Shown piece by piece: positions 12,546-15,430 of a DNA stretch of 15,430 nucleotides. The stretch covers positions 1 through 15,430 of the forward strand of contig CAAELJ010000100.1 in assembly GCA_900756725.1 (NCBI GenBank), given 5' to 3'. The DNA is from an uncultured Collinsella sp. GTDB lineage: Bacteria > Actinomycetota > Coriobacteriia > Coriobacteriales > Coriobacteriaceae. The notes beneath the pieces were generated by a model. It worked only from the letters and a program-made list of their open reading frames with translations. It was not told where the DNA came from and did not search any database. Both the position numbers and the translations under genes were made by a program. The stretch's first letter is position 1; each line of letters starts with the position of its first letter.

Positions 12546-13751
12546 ATGACCACCCCCGACGAAAAGACATTCGCCACGCTCACCAAACTGTTCGAGGAGG
12601 AGTTTGGCCCCATCGGCGACCGCCAGGTGCTCTACGTGCACGCGCCCGGCCGTTCCGAGATCAGTGGCAACCACACCGACCACGAGGGCGGCCACGTTAT
12701 CGCCGGCTCGCTCGATGTCGCCGTCGACGGCATCGCCGTGGCAACCGACTCCAACAAGGTTCGCGTAGCCGACGAGGGCTATCCCACCTTTGAGATCACA
12801 CTCGATACGCTAGATGTTCAGGAGTCCGAGAAGGGCACCTCCGCAAGCCTCGTCCGCGGTATGGCCCACGAGATTGCAGCTCTTGGCGTTGAGCCCCACG
12901 GCTTCGACTTCGCCTTCACCTGCTCCGTCCCCTCGGGCGGCGGCCTTTCCAGCTCTGCCGCCGTCGAGGCCGCATACGGTCGTGCCATGGAAACCCTCTG
13001 GGGCGCACCTGCCATCGAGCCCGTCGCGCTCGCCCAGATGAGCCAGCGCACCGAGAACAACTACTACGGCAAGCCCTGCGGTCTGATGGACCAGGCCGCC
13101 GTATGTCTGGGCGGCCTTGCCTACATGGACTTTGAGGACCAGGCTCAGCCTAAAACCCAGAAGCTCGAGCTCAACTTTGAGGATCACGGTTATGCGCTCG
13201 TGCTCGTTAAGGTCGGTGCCGACCACGTGGCCGCCACCGATGACTACGCCGCCGTTCCGCGCGAGATGCAGGACGTCGCCGCCGAGTTTGGCAAGGCACG
13301 CCTGTGCGAGGTAAACGTGGCGGACTTTGACGCCAAGCTCCCCGAGCTGCGCGCCAAGCTGGGCGACCGTGCCTGCCTGCGCGCCGTTCACTACTGGTAC
13401 GAAAACGGCCTGGTCGACAAGCGCTGGGCAGCCCTGAACGCCGGCGACATCGACCAGTTCCTGGTCCTGACGCGCGAGTCCGGCGCCAGCTCTGCCATGT
13501 ACCTGCAGAATGTCGTTGCCAAGCTGGGCTCCGAGCAGCCTTCCATGTATGCCCTGGCGCTGGCCGAGCACGTGCTCGACGGCCGCGGCGCCGTCCGTAT
13601 CCACGGTGGCGGCTTTGGTGGCACCATCCAGGCCTTCGTGCCGCTCGACCTGGTCGACACCTTCATCGCCAAGATGAACGGCTGGCTGGGCGAAGGCTCT
13701 GCCCGTCACTACGCCATCTCTGACAAGGGGGCTTACGCGGCATGGCTGTAA
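12546..13751 (+). CDS. galK: Galactokinase (GHMP family)
   Basis: A 401-residue cytoplasmic enzyme that phosphorylates galactose at C1 with ATP, the first committed step of the Leloir pathway. The sugar-binding signature is GRSEISGNHTDHEGG at 35-49, where most galactokinases have G-E-H-T-D-Y-N. The GHMP ATP-binding loop VPSGGGLSSSA is at 128-138, the MDQ segment with the likely catalytic Asp182 at 181-183, and the C-terminal GGGFGG at 354-359. The ATG at 12546 is preferred over an upstream one at 12459 because AAAGGA lies a few bases before it and the extra residues fall in the operator region. It runs into galT with a ten-base overlap and is probably co-transcribed with it under LacI-family control. 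The variant signature also occurs in other Gram-positive anaerobes, from memory, so the call is galactokinase with slight doubt over exact sugar range. Confidence 0.92.
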   Translation: MTTPDEKTFATLTKLFEEEFGPIGDRQVLYVHAPGRSEISGNHTDHEGGHVIAGSLDVAVDGIAVATDSNKVRVADEGYPTFEITLDTLDVQESEKGTSASLVRGMAHEIAALGVEPHGFDFAFTCSVPSGGGLSSSAAVEAAYGRAMETLWGAPAIEPVALAQMSQRTENNYYGKPCGLMDQAAVCLGGLAYMDFEDQAQPKTQKLELNFEDHGYALVLVKVGADHVAATDDYAAVPREMQDVAAEFGKARLCEVNVADFDAKLPELRAKLGDRACLRAVHYWYENGLVDKRWAALNAGDIDQFLVLTRESGASSAMYLQNVVAKLGSEQPSMYALALAEHVLDGRGAVRIHGGGFGGTIQAFVPLDLVDTFIAKMNGWLGEGSARHYAISDKGAYAAWL

Positions 13752-15370
13752 TGACTGACGTGCGCGAGGCCGCGCAGAACCTGATCGAGTACGCTATCCA
13801 CCGATCGATGATCGGCCAGGACGATCGCATCTGGGCATACAACACCATTTTGGAGTGCATCGGCGCCACGGGCCCCGCACTCGATATGGCCTGGGCGCTC
13901 CAGGTTGAGAAACTCTCGCTCTTGCACCCCGATACCTTGCCCGACTTTGACCTTGAAGGCACGCTTGCCGCGCTTTCCGAGACCGCCGTTGCCAACGGCG
14001 CCGCCGAGGACACGGCGTCGGGCCGCGACCGCATCGCCATGCGCATCATGGGCGCGCTCATGCCGAGGCCTTCGGTTGTAAACGAGGAATTCAACGGCCG
14101 CATGGGCGTCAACGAGCCCCGCGCCGCGACCGACTGGTTCTACGGCCTGTGCTGTGACACCGGTTACGTGCGCCGCGCCGCCATCGCGCGCAACATCAAA
14201 TGGAGCACTTCCACCAACTGGGGTGACCTGGAGATCACCATCAACCTGTCCAAGCCCGAGAAGGACCCGCGCGATATCGCCGCGGCAGGTGTAGCCAAGA
14301 ACACGGGCGAGAAGTATCCCGCCTGCCAGCTCTGCATCGAAAACGAGGGCTATCCCGGACGCTCCGCCGCAGCCGACGGCGGCGCCCACCCCGCCCGCCA
14401 GAATCTGCGCGTTATCCCCATCCAGCTCGACGGCGAGCGCTGGGGTTTCCAGTACAGCCCGTACGCGTACTTTAACGAGCACTGCATTGCCATGAGCTCC
14501 GAGCATCGTCCGATGCACGTCGACCGCAAGGGGCTGACCTGCCTGCTCGACTTTGTCGACCTGTTCCCGCACTACTTTATTGGCTCCAACGCCGACCTGC
14601 CTATCGTGGGCGGCTCGATCTTGTCGCACGACCACTTCCAGGGCGGCGCGCACGAGTTCCCCATGATGCATGCCACCGAAGTCTCGCAGTTTAGCGTGCC
14701 CGGCTTTGACCAGGTCGGCGGCACCGTGTTGCAGTGGCCGCTTTCGGTGCTGCGACTGCGCTCGCATGACCGCGCCCAGTTGCTCGACGCTGCCGAGAAG
14801 ATTATCCTCGCCTGGCGCGAGTGGACCGATGAGTCGGTTGGCGTTATCGCACACACGACCGACGGCGTAGCGCACAACACCGTGACGCCCGTCATCCGCC
14901 GCGTCGACTCCCGCGGCAATGCCGGCGGCGAGATCTACGAGGCCTACCTGGCGCTTCGCTGCAATATCACGACCGACGAGCATCCGCTGGGCGTTTTCCA
15001 CCCGCATGCCGAGTATCACCACATTAAGAAGGAGAACATCGGCCTGATCGAGGTCATGGGCCTGGCCATTTTGCCGCCGCGCTTGGTTCCCGAGCTCGGT
15101 GCTGTCCGCGAGCACCTGCTGGCGGCCAAAGCCGATGTCAGCTACGACCTTGCCGGCGCGCTCGAGGGCGATGATCTTTGCCGCAGCCATGCCGCGTGGG
15201 CCGAGGATGTCTATGCCCGCCGTGCCGACGAGCTTACGGCGGATAACGCCATCGATATCCTGCACGAGGAGGTCGGCGTGGTGTTCGGCCACGTGCTCGA
15301 CAACGCCGGCGTCTTTAAGTGGGACGAAGCCGGCCGCGCCGCCCAGCAGCGCTTTATCGACTCGCTGTAA
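13742..15370 (+). CDS. galT: UDP-glucose--hexose-1-phosphate uridylyltransferase, type 2
   Basis: A 542-residue cytoplasmic enzyme that exchanges UMP between UDP-glucose and galactose-1-phosphate, the second Leloir step. It belongs to the long type-2 GalT class common in Firmicutes and related bacteria and is not like the shorter E. coli enzyme. Marks are KYPACQLCIENEGYPGR (191-207), YAYFNEHCIAMSSEHRPMHV (231-250), SHDHFQGG at 295-302 (probable active-site histidines 296 and 298) and the late HHIKKENIGLIEVMGLAIL segment. Type-2 members are usually near 490-510 residues, so this one is slightly long. The ATG at 13742 overlaps the galK end by ten bases; AAGGGGG ends ten bases before it. A second ATG at 13751 overlaps the galK stop (TAATG) but is 19 bases from that ribosome site. 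No galE or mutarotase is seen before the window ends. Confidence 0.94.
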   Translation: MAVMTDVREAAQNLIEYAIHRSMIGQDDRIWAYNTILECIGATGPALDMAWALQVEKLSLLHPDTLPDFDLEGTLAALSETAVANGAAEDTASGRDRIAMRIMGALMPRPSVVNEEFNGRMGVNEPRAATDWFYGLCCDTGYVRRAAIARNIKWSTSTNWGDLEITINLSKPEKDPRDIAAAGVAKNTGEKYPACQLCIENEGYPGRSAAADGGAHPARQNLRVIPIQLDGERWGFQYSPYAYFNEHCIAMSSEHRPMHVDRKGLTCLLDFVDLFPHYFIGSNADLPIVGGSILSHDHFQGGAHEFPMMHATEVSQFSVPGFDQVGGTVLQWPLSVLRLRSHDRAQLLDAAEKIILAWREWTDESVGVIAHTTDGVAHNTVTPVIRRVDSRGNAGGEIYEAYLALRCNITTDEHPLGVFHPHAEYHHIKKENIGLIEVMGLAILPPRLVPELGAVREHLLAAKADVSYDLAGALEGDDLCRSHAAWAEDVYARRADELTADNAIDILHEEVGVVFGHVLDNAGVFKWDEAGRAAQQRFIDSL

Positions 15371-15403
15371 TGATCCCCTGGGGACGGAGGAAAACGGATC
15401 ATT
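15369..15403 (+). terminator. Hairpin after galT, possible terminator
   Basis: AATGATCC (15369-15376), which includes the last two bases of the galT stop, pairs with GGATCATT (15396-15403) across a 19-base purine-rich loop, followed by TTCGTCTT. The eight-base stem has a weak U-run. The last 27 bases of the window hold nothing recognisable. Confidence 0.45.
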
Positions 15404-15430
15404 TCGTCTTCAAGACAACGGCGCCCGCCG

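Noticed and set aside
12810..13709. 299-residue minus-strand open frame opposite galK
   Set aside because: It is antisense to galK motifs and shows the composition of a shadow frame.
13733..15292. 519-residue open frame on the minus strand opposite galT
   Set aside because: It is a mirror of the GC-rich galT coding frame, has low-complexity Ala/Val/Gly/Asp content and no family motif, while galT on the other strand is unmistakable.

Overview
The window looks like chromosomal DNA of a high-GC, anaerobic, sugar-fermenting gut actinobacterium, most likely a Collinsella-like member of the Coriobacteriia. This is an inference from four things: the long type-2 galactose-1-phosphate uridylyltransferase next to a galactokinase with a non-standard signature, a stand-alone flavodiiron protein, lactose-family PTS parts with a 6-phospho-beta-glycosidase, and a GC-rich backbone with strong AGGAGG ribosome sites. 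No 16S or other marker gene is present, so the genus is not proven.

Layout. 1-230: a nested inverted repeat with a terminator at its core. 232-2230: a class II ketose-bisphosphate aldolase (minus) divergent from an intact DeoR/GlpR-type repressor (plus). 2231-3193: decayed DNA holding a scrap of an aldose-1-epimerase-like gene (LacX type) joined to the frameshifted 3' part of tagatose-6-phosphate kinase (lacC), with several hairpins. 3194-6549: a compact minus-strand PTS operon in transcription order EIIA, GH1 6-phospho-beta-galactosidase/glucosidase, EIIC, EIIB. 6760-8667: a divergent LicR/MtlR-type PRD activator that probably controls it. 8780-9811: a 5'-truncated, frameshifted lacB joined head to head to a 5'-truncated second DeoR gene. 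9886-11046: a class A flavodiiron protein. 11176-12207: a LacI-family repressor. 12546-15370: galK and galT (Leloir pathway), divergent from the repressor, with three copies of one operator sequence between them.

How the genes fit together. The PTS would bring in a beta-galactoside (or beta-glucoside) as its 6-phosphate and the GH1 enzyme would cleave it. Galactose-6-phosphate would then need LacAB, LacC and an aldolase. The aldolase is intact, but lacB and lacC here are clearly broken and lacA is absent. The Leloir genes galK-galT nearby are intact, under what looks like LacI control with paired operators.

The least ordinary feature is the rearrangement record. A 148-base tract of the intact deoR (1617-1764) recurs at 9201-9348 with only two differences, in direct orientation 7584 bases away. 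It starts exactly at the lacB'/deoR' junction, and beyond it the two genes fall back to clearly lower identity. This suggests recombination or gene conversion that framed the PTS block and left the tagatose-6-phosphate genes in pieces. I found no CRISPR array, tRNA, rRNA, transposase or phage gene. The most notable signals are this rearranged, decaying locus and some unexplained dyad elements, rather than a clearly new system.
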